DNA of 64,000 bases, from assembly GCF_002574545.1 (NCBI RefSeq), contig NZ_NUGT01000077.1:133852-197851 (forward strand). The letters are read 5' to 3'. The notes beneath the pieces are model-generated. The model did not search any database. It was not told where the DNA came from and saw only the letters and a list, made by a program, of their open reading frames with translations. Origin of the DNA: Bacillus sp. AFS055030. GTDB lineage: Bacteria; Bacillota; Bacilli; Bacillales; Bacillaceae_G. Below, one piece after another: positions 8,275 to 17,316 of the stretch (position 1 is the stretch's first letter; each line of letters begins with the position of its first letter). A program made the position numbers and the translations under genes.

Positions 8275-9048
8275 ATGAGGCATGCTGTCATTACAGCAGG
8301 ATCGAAGGGGTTAGGGAAGAAAGTAACTGAATCATTTTTAAACGAAGGTTATTCTGTAACTGTTACATACTTTTCTGATGAACAAGCTGTCAAAGCGCGA
8401 AAAGAAGAATGGAAAGATTACTTGGACCGAGTTCTTTTTGTAAAAGGTGATATTTGCGATAAAAAATTTATTAATGAGATTGTCTCAAAAACGATGGAGA
8501 AATTCGGAAGGGTTGATTGCCTTATTAATAATGCTGGCCCGTATTTATTTAACCGAAAAAAACTGGCTGACTATACGGATGAAGAATGGGAATACTTGTT
8601 GTATGGAAATTTGCATAGCGTGTTTTATCTTTTAAAGCAAATTATTCCAATTATGCGAAAGCAAAAATATGGACGGATAATAAATTATGGGTTTCAAGGT
8701 GCCAATTCAGCTTCGGGATGGATTTATCGTTCTGCATTCAGTGCAGCTAAAGTCGGTCTAGTATCATTAACTAAAACAATAGCCTATGAGGAGGCTGAAA
8801 ATGGCATAACATCTAATATGATTTGTCCTGGAGATATTTTTGGTGATATGAAAGAATCAAATCAAACAGATGCAAGTAAGGAAGGAAAAGGCCTTGCACC
8901 AGTTGGAAGATCTGGTACGGGAGAAGATATAGCAAGAATGGTACAGTTTTTGTGTAAGGAAGAGTCTGATTTTATTACTGGAGATATTTTTGAAGTAACT
9001 GGTGGATTGGATGTTATTAATAAATACAGACATATTCCATTATCGTGA
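8275..9048 (+). CDS. SDR family protein lacking the catalytic tyrosine
   Basis: A 257-residue short-chain dehydrogenase/reductase fold protein. The dinucleotide-binding motif TAGSKGLG (residues 7-14) and the NNAG motif (85-88) are intact. The active site is not: the YxxxK motif reads FSAAK (Phe155, Lys159), and the residue 13 before it, usually the catalytic Ser, is Gly142 in the NYGFQGANSASG segment. The tail VTGGLDVI is typical of FabG-like proteins. ATG 8275 has GAAAGGAAG upstream. I recall a similar protein with the same Phe in the B. cereus group, so the change may be conserved rather than a lesion. It could be a non-catalytic binder or use another acid; substrate unknown. Confidence 0.85.
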   Translation: MRHAVITAGSKGLGKKVTESFLNEGYSVTVTYFSDEQAVKARKEEWKDYLDRVLFVKGDICDKKFINEIVSKTMEKFGRVDCLINNAGPYLFNRKKLADYTDEEWEYLLYGNLHSVFYLLKQIIPIMRKQKYGRIINYGFQGANSASGWIYRSAFSAAKVGLVSLTKTIAYEEAENGITSNMICPGDIFGDMKESNQTDASKEGKGLAPVGRSGTGEDIARMVQFLCKEESDFITGDIFEVTGGLDVINKYRHIPLS

Positions 9049-9124
9049 GAATTCATGGACAATTCCATTTATAAAGCATAATTTATAGTAAAAAAAGATT
9101 CTGAATTAATATTTATTAAAGGAA

Positions 9125-9138
9125 ATTAAGCGTTTTCA
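9125..9138 (+). promoter_or_regulatory. possible cre (CcpA site) upstream of ald
   Basis: Positions 9125-9138 match the cre consensus TGWAANCGNTNWCA as I recall it at all but the first two bases. It lies upstream of a possible promoter (TTGTTT 9151-9156, 18-bp spacer, TAATAT 9175-9180), a position compatible with activation. Not searched. Confidence 0.35.
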
Positions 9139-9241
9139 TTTTCTGCACTATTGTTTTGTGTTAATATAAAAATGTAATATTTATTTAATAAATAAAGCTC
9201 TTTAAGAGACACGAATTAAATATATTTCAGGGGGAAATAAC

Positions 9242-10375
9242 ATGCGCATTGGGGTACCAAAAGAAATAAAAAACAACGAAAATCGTGTAGCAATGACACC
9301 AGCTGGAGTAATGAACTTAGTTGGACATGGTCATTCAGTTTTTATTGAAACAAATGCTGGACTTGGTTCAGGGTTTACGAATGAAGAATACGTAAATGCC
9401 GGTGCAACAATTGTTGAAACTGCAGAAGAGGCTTGGAATAACGAAATGGTTATGAAAGTTAAAGAACCAATTCCAAGCGAATATGGATATTTCCGTGAAG
9501 GATTAATTTTATTCACATACTTACATTTAGCTCCAGAGCCTGAATTAACTAAGGCTTTAATTGATAATAAAGTAGTAGGAATTGCATACGAAACTGTACA
9601 AGTTGGTAATACATTACCATTATTAACTCCAATGAGTGAAGTAGCAGGACGTATGTCAGCTCAAATCGGTGCTCAATTCCTTGAGAAAAATAAAGGCGGA
9701 AAAGGTATTTTATTAGGTGGAGTACCAGGAGTACGTCGTGGAAAAGTTACAATCATTGGTGGAGGTGTAGCAGGAACAAATGCTGCTAAAGTAGCTGTTG
9801 GTCTTGGTGCTCATGTAACGATGATTGACTTAAATCCAGATCGTTTACGTCAACTAGATGACATTTTTGGTCATCAAATTACGACTTTAATGTCAAACCC
9901 TTACAATATTGCTGAAGCAGTTAAAGAATCTGATCTAGTAATCGGTGCAGTATTAATTCCAGGTGCAAAAGCACCAAAACTTGTAACAAAAGAAATGATC
10001 GAAACAATGGAACCAGGTTCAGTTGTAGTTGATATTGCAATTGACCAAGGTGGTATTTTCGAAACAACAGATCGTATTACAACTCATGATTTCCCAACAT
10101 ATGAGAAGCATGGAGTAGTACACTACGCTGTAGCAAACATGCCTGGTGCGGTTCCTCGTACTTCTACAATGGCACTAACAAATGTTACAGTACCTTATGC
10201 AGTTCAAATTGCTAACAAAGGTTATCAAAAAGCTTGCTTAGATAACGCTGCATTATTCAAAGGTATTAATACACTTGATGGATATGTAACATACGAAGCA
10301 GTAGCAGAAGCTCACGGCTTAGAATATAAAGAAGCAACTACTTTATTACAAGGTACATCTGTTTCTACAAACTAA
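9242..10375 (+). CDS. ald: alanine dehydrogenase
   Basis: A 377-residue NAD-dependent enzyme interconverting L-alanine and pyruvate plus ammonia; in Bacillus it supports growth on alanine and sporulation. The N-terminus [23 protein letters not shown] is diagnostic. The Rossmann motif [18 protein letters not shown], the catalytic-region VKEPIPSEY and the late [12 protein letters not shown] motif are intact, and the length is normal. ATG 9242 follows GGGGGAAATA. Monocistronic with a possible upstream cre and its own terminator. Confidence 0.97.
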   Translation: MRIGVPKEIKNNENRVAMTPAGVMNLVGHGHSVFIETNAGLGSGFTNEEYVNAGATIVETAEEAWNNEMVMKVKEPIPSEYGYFREGLILFTYLHLAPEPELTKALIDNKVVGIAYETVQVGNTLPLLTPMSEVAGRMSAQIGAQFLEKNKGGKGILLGGVPGVRRGKVTIIGGGVAGTNAAKVAVGLGAHVTMIDLNPDRLRQLDDIFGHQITTLMSNPYNIAEAVKESDLVIGAVLIPGAKAPKLVTKEMIETMEPGSVVVDIAIDQGGIFETTDRITTHDFPTYEKHGVVHYAVANMPGAVPRTSTMALTNVTVPYAVQIANKGYQKACLDNAALFKGINTLDGYVTYEAVAEAHGLEYKEATTLLQGTSVSTN

Positions 10376-10383
10376 TAAAAAGT

Positions 10384-10418
10384 AAAATCCCTTTATCGAA
10401 ATCGGTAAAGGGATTTTA
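10384..10418 (+). terminator. terminator after ald
   Basis: AAAATCCCTTTATCGA pairs with TCGGTAAAGGGATTTT across a short loop, with one G-U pair. Confidence 0.8.
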
Positions 10419-10506
10419 TGTTATTCTCAATTCTAATAACAGTCACTTTGTAATTTATAGTATAATTAGATTGTAATTTCCATTTTATGTAAAAAGGGTG
10501 ATAGAA

Positions 10507-10791
10507 TTGGAATTTATTTTTATACTTATTTTTCTGATTATGGGTATTTTGGGGTTTAACTGGCTAATGGGTTATCGTAACCAAAATATTACATTAGATT
10601 TAGATGAGCGCTATTTAGATTTAAATGAATATGCGAAGGCTGTGAAGGCTGAATTACAAAGCCAAGGTAAAACAGTTGATTACAGAGGAAATAGACTTTT
10701 TATCATAAATGGTAAACAATATCATCTAATTGAACGAAATGTATCAATGGGTGGTGTTCCATTACAACATACGATCCTTCAAAAGGTATAA
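10507..10791 (+). CDS. small membrane-anchored protein, unknown
   Basis: A 94-residue protein with one N-terminal membrane helix (FIFILIFLIMGILGFNWLMGY) and a soluble C-terminal part ending ISG-like INGKQYHLIERNVSMGGVPLQHT. TTG at 10507 is chosen as start because AAAGGGTGAT lies just before it; the GTG at 10498 is part of that site. No family recognised. It is flanked by terminators and therefore monocistronic. The basic residues after the helix suggest a cytoplasmic tail. Confidence 0.65.
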   Translation: MEFIFILIFLIMGILGFNWLMGYRNQNITLDLDERYLDLNEYAKAVKAELQSQGKTVDYRGNRLFIINGKQYHLIERNVSMGGVPLQHTILQKV

Positions 10792-10796
10792 AATAA

Positions 10797-10831
10797 AAAC
10801 CCCCTTCTCTATATGATGAAAGGGGTTTTTA
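10797..10831. terminator. bidirectional terminator
   Basis: AAAACCCCCTT pairs with AAGGGGTTTTT around an 11-13 nt loop, between the small membrane protein and the convergent acetyltransferase gene. Confidence 0.75.
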
Positions 10832-10849
10832 CTTGGTAATTAAACTTTA

Positions 10850-11374
10850 TTAAAAATTATATTCTTCTTTCAAAATGCTATATTGATACATATCACGATG
10901 AGCACCTTTAAAAAACTCATGCTTGCGCAATATACCATCTAAATGAAAGCCTAGTTTTGTAAGGAAATTTTGTGAAGCGATATTGTAATCGTATACTTCA
11001 CCATATATTTTTATGAGTTTTAATTCATTAAAAGCGTAATTTAGTAGATAGTTTAATGCAAATGAACCAATTCCTTTATTTTGCATTGATTGATCTCCAA
11101 TTACGATTCCAAAAGCGGCATGATTATTCTCTTGATCAAGATTTCCTAATTCAATTCTTCCAACACAAATACCATTGTATTCGATTGTGAACAAACGGAG
11201 ATTAGGTTTAAGTCCGTCAAAATATTTTCCATATCCTTGTAGCATTTCATCTAAAGAACGTGGTTTTTCTATTCCGACAAGTTTACCAATCTCTTCATCA
11301 CATTCCCATTTGTGCATAATTGGGACATCTGATGGAAGTACTTGTCGAATCGTTAGTAGTTCGGCTTGATTCAT
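10850..11374 (-). CDS. GNAT family N-acetyltransferase (RimJ/RimL type)
   Basis: A 174-residue acetyltransferase. The acetyl-CoA pyrophosphate-binding motif is QNKGIGSFAL, and the C-terminal NIASQNFLTKLGFHLDGILRKHEFFKGAHRDMYQYSIL pattern is characteristic of RimJ/RimL-like enzymes that modify protein N-termini, amino acids or small amines. Substrate cannot be told. The ATG (11372-11374) is one base after the stop of the upstream peptidase gene and has no recognisable Shine-Dalgarno, so it is probably translated by re-initiation from that gene. Confidence 0.88.
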   Translation of the reverse strand: MNQAELLTIRQVLPSDVPIMHKWECDEEIGKLVGIEKPRSLDEMLQGYGKYFDGLKPNLRLFTIEYNGICVGRIELGNLDQENNHAAFGIVIGDQSMQNKGIGSFALNYLLNYAFNELKLIKIYGEVYDYNIASQNFLTKLGFHLDGILRKHEFFKGAHRDMYQYSILKEEYNF

Positions 11375-11375
11375 A

Positions 11376-12470
11376 TTATAGGATGATTAATTCTTTAGGG
11401 AATTTTGTTAATGTGATTGCACCTGTTTCTGTAATAACGATATCATCTTCAATACGAACGCCACCTATATTTGGTACATAGATTCCTGGTTCAATTGTAT
11501 ATGACATACCCGTTTTAATAATATCAGTATTTGAATCATTTACTGATGGGTAATCGTGGATACCAATACCTAAACCGTGACCAATACGGTGAACGAAATA
11601 TTCGCCATATCCAGCGTTTGCGATGACTTGGCGAGCAGCACGATCAACATTTCCTAATACCTCGCCTGGTTTACTTACTTCGATTGCAGCAAGTTGACCT
11701 TTTAAAACGGTTTCATAAATTTCTCGTTGTTGCTCATTTGGTTGACCAAACATTACTGTACGAGTAATATCTGAGCAATATCCATCAACGATAAAACCTA
11801 GGTCCATAAGTACGAAATCACCCTTTTTAATTGGGTTTGTACCTGGATTACCATGTGGTAAAGCTGAATTTGCACCAGTTAATATTAAAGTGCTAAATGA
11901 TGTTTTAGAAATGCCTTTTTTCTTCATTTCATATTCCATTTCAGCAATTAAATCCATTTCTGTTTTGCCTTCAGCAATACGATCAACAATAATTTGGCAA
12001 GCCATGTCAGCCGCTTCAGCAGCAACTTGCATACGACGAATTTCTTCACTATCTTTAATTAAACGTAAGTCATGTAATTTTTCCTCAGCTGCAAGGAATT
12101 GTGCACCAGGGAAAAGTTGTACTAATCTTTCATAGCGGCCAACTAGAAGATGTTCTTTTTCAATCGCCATACGATTTACTGAAATATTGCGTTTTGCTAA
12201 TGATTCTTGAATCATTGCCCAAGGGTCTTGACTATCATTAAAGCCTATTACGCCATATTTCCAGCCAGCATTTTGTACATGTCCAACTTCCATTTGTGGA
12301 CAGACAAGAATTGGCTCTTCATTTGGAAATACAAGACAAGCTAAAAGACGTTCATGTGGATTACAATGGAAATTAGTTAAATAAAATACGTTCTCAGTAG
12401 ATGTAATAAATCCTAGTTGAATATCTTGTTCTTTTAACCAAGTTGATAGATTTTGTATACGGTGTTCCAT
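11376..12470 (-). CDS. Xaa-Pro peptidase family (M24) protein
   Basis: A 364-residue metallopeptidase of the creatinase/prolidase family (Xaa-Pro dipeptidase or aminopeptidase P). An N-terminal creatinase-like domain precedes the pita-bread catalytic domain. Metal ligands are visible in order: Asp in LMDLGFIVDGY and Asp in CSDITRTV, His in RIGHGLGIGIHDYP, Glu in TIEPGIYVP and Glu in GVRIEDDIVIT. ATG at 12468-12470 is preferred over 12479 because AAAGGATG then has proper spacing. It forms a two-gene operon with the acetyltransferase. Whether it acts on dipeptides or longer peptides cannot be decided from sequence. Confidence 0.92.
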   Translation of the reverse strand: MEHRIQNLSTWLKEQDIQLGFITSTENVFYLTNFHCNPHERLLACLVFPNEEPILVCPQMEVGHVQNAGWKYGVIGFNDSQDPWAMIQESLAKRNISVNRMAIEKEHLLVGRYERLVQLFPGAQFLAAEEKLHDLRLIKDSEEIRRMQVAAEAADMACQIIVDRIAEGKTEMDLIAEMEYEMKKKGISKTSFSTLILTGANSALPHGNPGTNPIKKGDFVLMDLGFIVDGYCSDITRTVMFGQPNEQQREIYETVLKGQLAAIEVSKPGEVLGNVDRAARQVIANAGYGEYFVHRIGHGLGIGIHDYPSVNDSNTDIIKTGMSYTIEPGIYVPNIGGVRIEDDIVITETGAITLTKFPKELIIL

Positions 12471-12660
12471 GTGTAACATCCTTTCTTAAAAAACAATTTA
12501 CTGCAATAAACAAAAAAAGTCTCTACAGTTTGTAACACTCCTATTTTATCATTTTTTATCGAATTTCGTAAAATAGTTAACGTATTTCAAATTTTTGTAA
12601 TAGAAAATAATCTGTTAAAATGTGTTAGAGACTAATTTTAAAATAAAGGAGCGACTTCAA

Positions 12661-13347
12661 TTGAAAATTACATATTTTGGGCATAGTGTTATTTTAGTAG
12701 AACACGGTCAAGATTCAATTATTATTGACCCATTTATTAATGGTAATCCACATACTAATGTGAAAGTAGAAAATATTAAAGTGAATTATATTTATGTAAC
12801 ACACGGTCATGGTGATCATTTAGGTGACACAGTTGAACTTGCGAAACGAAATGATGCAACTGTTATTGCTCCAGTAGAATTAGCAACATGGATCTCTTGG
12901 CAAGGTGTTAATGTTGTCCCTATGCATATCGGGGGAGAAAAAGAGTTTTCATTTGGTAAGCTAAAATTAGTAGAAGCGATTCATGGTTCAAGTATTGTTG
13001 ATGAAGAAAATAAACAAATTATTAATGTAGGACCACCATCAGGCGTCTTATTAAAAATAGCTGGTAAAACAATTTATCATGCTGGTGATACCGCATTATA
13101 CAGAGGAATGAAAACATTAGGTGAGTATGAAAATATTGATATAGCCTATTTACCAATTGGTAATCATTTTACAATGGGAATCGACGATGCAGTGATTGCT
13201 TCTGAGTGGATTAACGCACAGCAAGTCATTCCAATGCATTATAATACATTTCCACCAATCCAAGTAGACCCAAATGAGTTCCTTGCAAAATTACCAAAAA
13301 ATAATGGTTTTATTCATGAGCCAAATACAACAATTACACTATTGTAG
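12661..13347 (+). CDS. ytkL: metal-dependent hydrolase YtkL (UPF0173)
   Basis: A 228-residue metallo-beta-lactamase-fold protein of the UPF0173 family. The metal motif is THGHGDHLGD, with further ligands in YHAGDTALY and at IPMHYNTFPPI near the C-terminus. TTG at 12661 gives the canonical N-terminus (MKITYFGHSV) and is preceded by AAAGGAGCGA; the open frame extends 13 codons upstream without family sequence. Substrate unknown. It lies in the divergent direction to the peptidase and is closed by a terminator. Confidence 0.93.
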   Translation: MKITYFGHSVILVEHGQDSIIIDPFINGNPHTNVKVENIKVNYIYVTHGHGDHLGDTVELAKRNDATVIAPVELATWISWQGVNVVPMHIGGEKEFSFGKLKLVEAIHGSSIVDEENKQIINVGPPSGVLLKIAGKTIYHAGDTALYRGMKTLGEYENIDIAYLPIGNHFTMGIDDAVIASEWINAQQVIPMHYNTFPPIQVDPNEFLAKLPKNNGFIHEPNTTITLL

Positions 13348-13382
13348 TATCTGGCATAGAAAAAATATTAGTACAGTACTAG

Positions 13383-13407
13383 AAGCACGTTGAAACGTGC
13401 TTTTTTT
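13383..13407 (+). terminator. terminator after ytkL
   Basis: AAGCACGT (13383-13390), loop TGAA, ACGTGCTT (13395-13402), then T-run. Confidence 0.85.
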
Positions 13408-13476
13408 CATGGTATGAATTGTTATATAATAGTTAATAAAAATATTAATACAACCATTGAAAGCTTGGTGAGGTAA

Positions 13477-14793
13477 TTGACTACAAAGCATGATCAAATA
13501 CTAGAACATATTGAACAACTACCAGTCGGTCATAAAATATCAGTTAGACAAATTGCAAAAGATTTAAGTGTAAGCGAAGGTACTGCATATAGAGCAATTA
13601 AAGATGCAGAAAATAAAGGATTTGTTAGTACTATTGAACGAGTAGGGACAATTCGAATTGAAACAAAAAGAAAAGAAAATATTGAAAAATTAACTTTTGC
13701 CGAAGTTGTTAATATCGTTGATGGACAAGTTTTAGGTGGAAAAGAAGGATTACATAAAACACTTAATAAGTTTGTTATTGGTGCAATGCAGCTTGATGCG
13801 ATGATGAGATATATTAGTGCAAATAATTTATTAATCGTCGGAAACCGAGTAAATGCGCATGAATTAGCATTAAAAGAAGGGTCAGCAGTTTTAGTAACAG
13901 GTGGATTTGATACAGATGAAAGCGTAAAACGTCTTGCGGACGAAATGAAAATGCCGATTATTTCTTCTAGTTATGATACGTTTACTGTTGCGACATTAAT
14001 TAATCGTGCAATTTATGATCAGTTAATTAAGAAAGATATCGTACTAGTTGAAGATATTTTAATACCAACTGAAAAAACAGCTACACTCTCTCCATTTGAT
14101 GAAGTTGAAAAATGGTATGAATATAATCGAGAAACAGGTCATGGAAGATATCCTGTAATTGATGATCGAGGTAAGTTAATTGGCATTGTAACTTCAAAGG
14201 ATATCATACATGAACAAAGAACCCAAAGAATTGATAAAGTGATGACTAGACATCCAATCAGTGTAAATGAAAAGATGTCGGTTGCTGCAGCCGCTAGAAT
14301 GATGGTTTGGGAAGGTATAGAGTTGCTACCGGTCGTAAATACATCGAATAACTTAATCGGTATTATAAGTCGTCAAGATGTACTTGAAGCACTGCAGCAA
14401 TTACAACGTCAGCCTCAAGTGGGCGAAACAATTGATGATATCGTTACTAGTCAATTTCATAATAATAAAGATCAAAAAAATGAGGACTTTACAATTAGAT
14501 GTAATGTAACTCCGCAAATGACGAATGTAATTGGTACTCTTTCACATGGCGTATTTACGACGATTGTAACCGAGGCAGGTAAACGAGCCGTTCGTGATAT
14601 GAAAAAAGGGGACTTAATCGTAGAAAATATAACTATTTACTTCGTACAGCCAGTTCAAATTGATGATGTCATTGAAATTAAACCAAAAGTTTTAGAATTG
14701 GGTCGTAAGTTTGGAAAAGTCGATGTTGAAGTATTTCAGCAAGGAACATTAGTTGGTAAAGCGTTAATGATGATGCAGTTATTAGATCGATAG
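13477..14793 (+). CDS. ytoI: YtoI: HTH-DRTGG-CBS-hotdog protein
   Basis: A 438-residue multi-domain protein. An N-terminal winged-helix (residues about 1-65, KISVRQIAKDLSVSEGTAYRAIKDAE) is followed by a DRTGG domain (about 70-185), two CBS domains (about 195-310, with HGRYPVIDDRGKLIGIVTSKD and IELLPVVNTSNNLIGIISRQD) and a C-terminal hotdog domain (about 330-435). CBS pairs usually bind adenine nucleotides, so a nucleotide-sensing regulator is likely, but no target is known. TTG 13477 follows GGTGAGG. Monocistronic with its own terminator. Confidence 0.92.
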   Translation: MTTKHDQILEHIEQLPVGHKISVRQIAKDLSVSEGTAYRAIKDAENKGFVSTIERVGTIRIETKRKENIEKLTFAEVVNIVDGQVLGGKEGLHKTLNKFVIGAMQLDAMMRYISANNLLIVGNRVNAHELALKEGSAVLVTGGFDTDESVKRLADEMKMPIISSSYDTFTVATLINRAIYDQLIKKDIVLVEDILIPTEKTATLSPFDEVEKWYEYNRETGHGRYPVIDDRGKLIGIVTSKDIIHEQRTQRIDKVMTRHPISVNEKMSVAAAARMMVWEGIELLPVVNTSNNLIGIISRQDVLEALQQLQRQPQVGETIDDIVTSQFHNNKDQKNEDFTIRCNVTPQMTNVIGTLSHGVFTTIVTEAGKRAVRDMKKGDLIVENITIYFVQPVQIDDVIEIKPKVLELGRKFGKVDVEVFQQGTLVGKALMMMQLLDR

Positions 14794-14795
14794 AT

Positions 14796-14828
14796 ATGGA
14801 AGCCATATTAGGGCTTCCATTTTTTTTA
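14796..14828 (+). terminator. terminator after ytoI
   Basis: ATGGAAGCC (14796-14804) pairs with GGCTTCCAT (14812-14820), then eight T. Confidence 0.85.
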
Positions 14829-14833
14829 CAAAA

Positions 14834-14862
14834 TAAAAAAGCAGGAAACCATTCCCTGCCTT
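14834..14862 (-). terminator. terminator of the minus-strand 345-aa gene
   Basis: On the minus strand AAAGGCAGGGAATGG...CCTGCTTTTTT: GCAGG pairs with CCTGC, followed by a T-run. Confidence 0.7.
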
Positions 14863-14868
14863 TGAAGT

Positions 14869-15906
14869 TTATGAAAAAATCATCCCGTTTTTTACATTCG
14901 AAAGTAGTTTATTAACCCGATTAACAAATTCATTATTTTCGTTTCTAGTATCAAAATCTTTTGCTAAGTCATATACAATTTTTTCTAATTTCACTAAGTC
15001 GTAAATAAATTCATCTTCATTTATTTTCAATTTTTTCGCCATAAATAATGCTGCTAGCCAAAATTCGAATTTATATGATAGATTCGAAAGATTGTCGCAT
15101 AAATCAACATGTTTATAAAACAATTCAATTGCTCTATCCGGATCACAAAACGTTAAAAAAATGATTTGCTCACTTAGTTCAGGAATGTATTTAGTGCGAT
15201 TATATGTTACAAAATATGCTTTTTGTTGAATGATTAATGCTTCATCAATTTTTCTATCTTCTAGTAAAGGAAGAAGTAATTTTGAATAGGATTTGTGAAT
15301 CGCTTCGTCACAATCAACAGTACTATTCATTATTTTATTTTGTAAATTTAAGGCTTCTTGAAGATGATCAGTTTTTAGTAAATAAATCATTTCGCTATAC
15401 ATTTCACATTTTTCACAATTACTTAAATTATCCCTTGGAGATTTTTTATATAGTTGATAGCTTTGTTTTGCGTAATCAATTTGACCTAAATATAAGTTCA
15501 TTATAAATAGAGCTTGAAAATACGGTCTTAAAGAAAAGTTAGCAATTACTAAACGATTCTTAAAATCCTCGAAATAATGATGAATTTCCTCTAAAGAGAA
15601 TCTTAGTGACTGGGGTATTATTTCTAACAACCATTTATACAGCCATAGAATCTGCTCTTGATCGATACGTTCTTCGTTTTGATCATATAAATCTACACAC
15701 CATAAAAAGGTATCAATAAATAAGTCTATTTCACCAATAGAAAAAGCAGTTTCGGCTAATTCCATATTAACGTAATATAGATATCCCCATTCCTCTTGAT
15801 TCTCTAATTCTTCTGCAAATGTCAGTAGTTTTTGAAGTTTAATACTAGAATGTGATAATTCTACTAGTTCATCAAATTTTGATGAAAATAGTTCTTCTGT
15901 CATCAT
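14869..15906 (-). CDS. helical-repeat (TPR-like) protein, unknown
   Basis: A 345-residue, wholly alpha-helical acidic protein with repeated pairs of amphipathic helices of about 34-40 residues (for example LENQEEWGYLYYVNMELAET, EALNLQNKIMNSTVDCDEA, DPDRAIELFYKHVDLCD), suggesting a TPR or TPR-like scaffold. No catalytic motif or membrane segment. Start ATG 15906 (or the adjacent ATG 15903) has only a weak GTGAG ribosome binding site. I do not recognise the family. It is upstream of its own terminator and downstream of ytpI (same strand, 33 bases away), so they may be co-transcribed. Confidence 0.7.
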   Translation of the reverse strand: MMTEELFSSKFDELVELSHSSIKLQKLLTFAEELENQEEWGYLYYVNMELAETAFSIGEIDLFIDTFLWCVDLYDQNEERIDQEQILWLYKWLLEIIPQSLRFSLEEIHHYFEDFKNRLVIANFSLRPYFQALFIMNLYLGQIDYAKQSYQLYKKSPRDNLSNCEKCEMYSEMIYLLKTDHLQEALNLQNKIMNSTVDCDEAIHKSYSKLLLPLLEDRKIDEALIIQQKAYFVTYNRTKYIPELSEQIIFLTFCDPDRAIELFYKHVDLCDNLSNLSYKFEFWLAALFMAKKLKINEDEFIYDLVKLEKIVYDLAKDFDTRNENNEFVNRVNKLLSNVKNGMIFS

Positions 15907-15939
15907 GTAAGTTTTCTCACTTTCTAGATTACTTTAAGA

Positions 15940-16230
15940 TTAAACAGTTTGTTTATTTTCAATTGCTTTATAATGTTTATTCTGTAAGTATCCACGATAT
16001 AGATTTGCCACACCAAAAACGATGAACACAATCCCAACACAAATTCTTATTAATTCAAGATCTATCACAATTTGGTTTATACCGTAAAGCAATAGGAATA
16101 ATCCAAAAGTTAATCTTGCACGTGATCCTGCAATTTTTTTTGTTAGTAGTTCGCTTGTAAAGAAAAATTTGGTAACGTAAAATAAGAAGAATAGAAAAGA
16201 TATAATTACTATTGTTGCAATGCTATTCAC
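15940..16230 (-). CDS. ytpI: YtpI family membrane protein
   Basis: A 96-residue protein with three predicted membrane helices (IATIVIISFLFFLFYVTKFFF; ARLTFGLFLLLYGINQIVI; LIRICVGIVFIVFGVANLYRGY). Size, topology and location beside nrnA match B. subtilis ytpI, which is of unknown function. ATG 16230 follows AAGGTGG on the minus strand. Confidence 0.82.
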   Translation of the reverse strand: MNSIATIVIISFLFFLFYVTKFFFTSELLTKKIAGSRARLTFGLFLLLYGINQIVIDLELIRICVGIVFIVFGVANLYRGYLQNKHYKAIENKQTV

Positions 16231-16321
16231 TTAGCTTCCACCTTTCAATGACTAAATACATAATTATATTTTACAGTCATAGAAACTATATTTCAAAAGT
16301 TTTCATATAAAGGAGAGTTTA

Positions 16322-17263
16322 ATGTTGAAGGAACAAATTTTAAAAGATATCCATTCGTTTGATACGATAATCATTCATCGTCATGTTCGTCCAGATCCAG
16401 ATGCTATTGGTTCACAGTGTGGTTTAGCAGAGATGATTAAAGCAAGTTATCCTGCTAAAAAAGTATATGTAGTAGGACAATTGCCTGAGTCTCTAGCGTT
16501 TTTATATAAAATGGATGAAATTGAAGATGAAGTCTATAAGGATGCACTTGTCATTGTTTGTGATACTGCTAATACTGAACGAGTAGATGATGCTAGATAT
16601 TCAACTGGAAAGAAACTGATCAAAATTGACCATCATCCAAACGTAGATCAATACGGAGACATTATGCATGTAGATACTACTGCCAGTTCAACTAGTGAGT
16701 TAATTTTTGAACTTGCAGAGAGTAGTAATGAACAATTAGTCGTAACTGACGAAGCTGCGAGACTAATTTATGCGGGAATTATAGGGGATACAGGAAGATT
16801 CTTATTTCCAAGTACAACAGAAAGAACTTTTCATGCAGCTAGTAGTTTGATTAAAAAGGATTTTTCTATTAATGAAATATATGACAATATGTACGAAACA
16901 TCAATTGAGATGGCTCATTTAAATGGATATGTTCTTCAAAATTTTAAATTAACCAAAGAGGGAGTCGGTCATATCAACATGACAAAGGCTCTAATGGATG
17001 AATATAATGTAAACTCTGAACAAGCTTCATTGGCTGTAAGTTCACTTGGACATATAAAAGGGGTAAAAGCTTGGGTGATCTTTTTAGAAGAAGAGGAATT
17101 AATTCGAGTACGTCTTCGTTCAAAAGGACCAGTTATTAATGGAGTAGCTGCGATGTTTAACGGTGGTGGACATCCGCTTGCATCTGGAGCGAAAATCTTC
17201 TCATGGGAAGAAGCAGAAAAAGTAGTGGAAGAATTACAAAAAGTTTGTAGAGAAGAAATATAA
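16322..17263 (+). CDS. nrnA: bifunctional oligoribonuclease / pAp phosphatase NrnA
   Basis: A 313-residue DHH-family phosphoesterase that degrades nano-RNA from short oligonucleotides and dephosphorylates pAp. DHH motifs in order are HRHVRPDPDAIGSQ, VCDTA, IDHHPN and the GIIGDTGRF region; the C-terminal DHHA1 domain has FNGGGHPLASGA. ATG 16322 follows AAGGAGAG. In B. subtilis the gene (ytqI) has the same neighbours (ytpI, ytrI, dnaE). Monocistronic with a terminator. Confidence 0.95.
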   Translation: MLKEQILKDIHSFDTIIIHRHVRPDPDAIGSQCGLAEMIKASYPAKKVYVVGQLPESLAFLYKMDEIEDEVYKDALVIVCDTANTERVDDARYSTGKKLIKIDHHPNVDQYGDIMHVDTTASSTSELIFELAESSNEQLVVTDEAARLIYAGIIGDTGRFLFPSTTERTFHAASSLIKKDFSINEIYDNMYETSIEMAHLNGYVLQNFKLTKEGVGHINMTKALMDEYNVNSEQASLAVSSLGHIKGVKAWVIFLEEEELIRVRLRSKGPVINGVAAMFNGGGHPLASGAKIFSWEEAEKVVEELQKVCREEI

Positions 17264-17279
17264 AAGTTGAAAATAAATT

Positions 17280-17316
17280 TGAGAGGCTAATCAAGCAGTC
17301 TAGCCTCTCATTTATT
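17280..17316. terminator. bidirectional terminator between nrnA and ytrI
   Basis: TGAGAGGCTA (17280-17289) pairs with TAGCCTCTCA (17301-17310); T-rich on the plus side and on the minus side. Confidence 0.75.
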
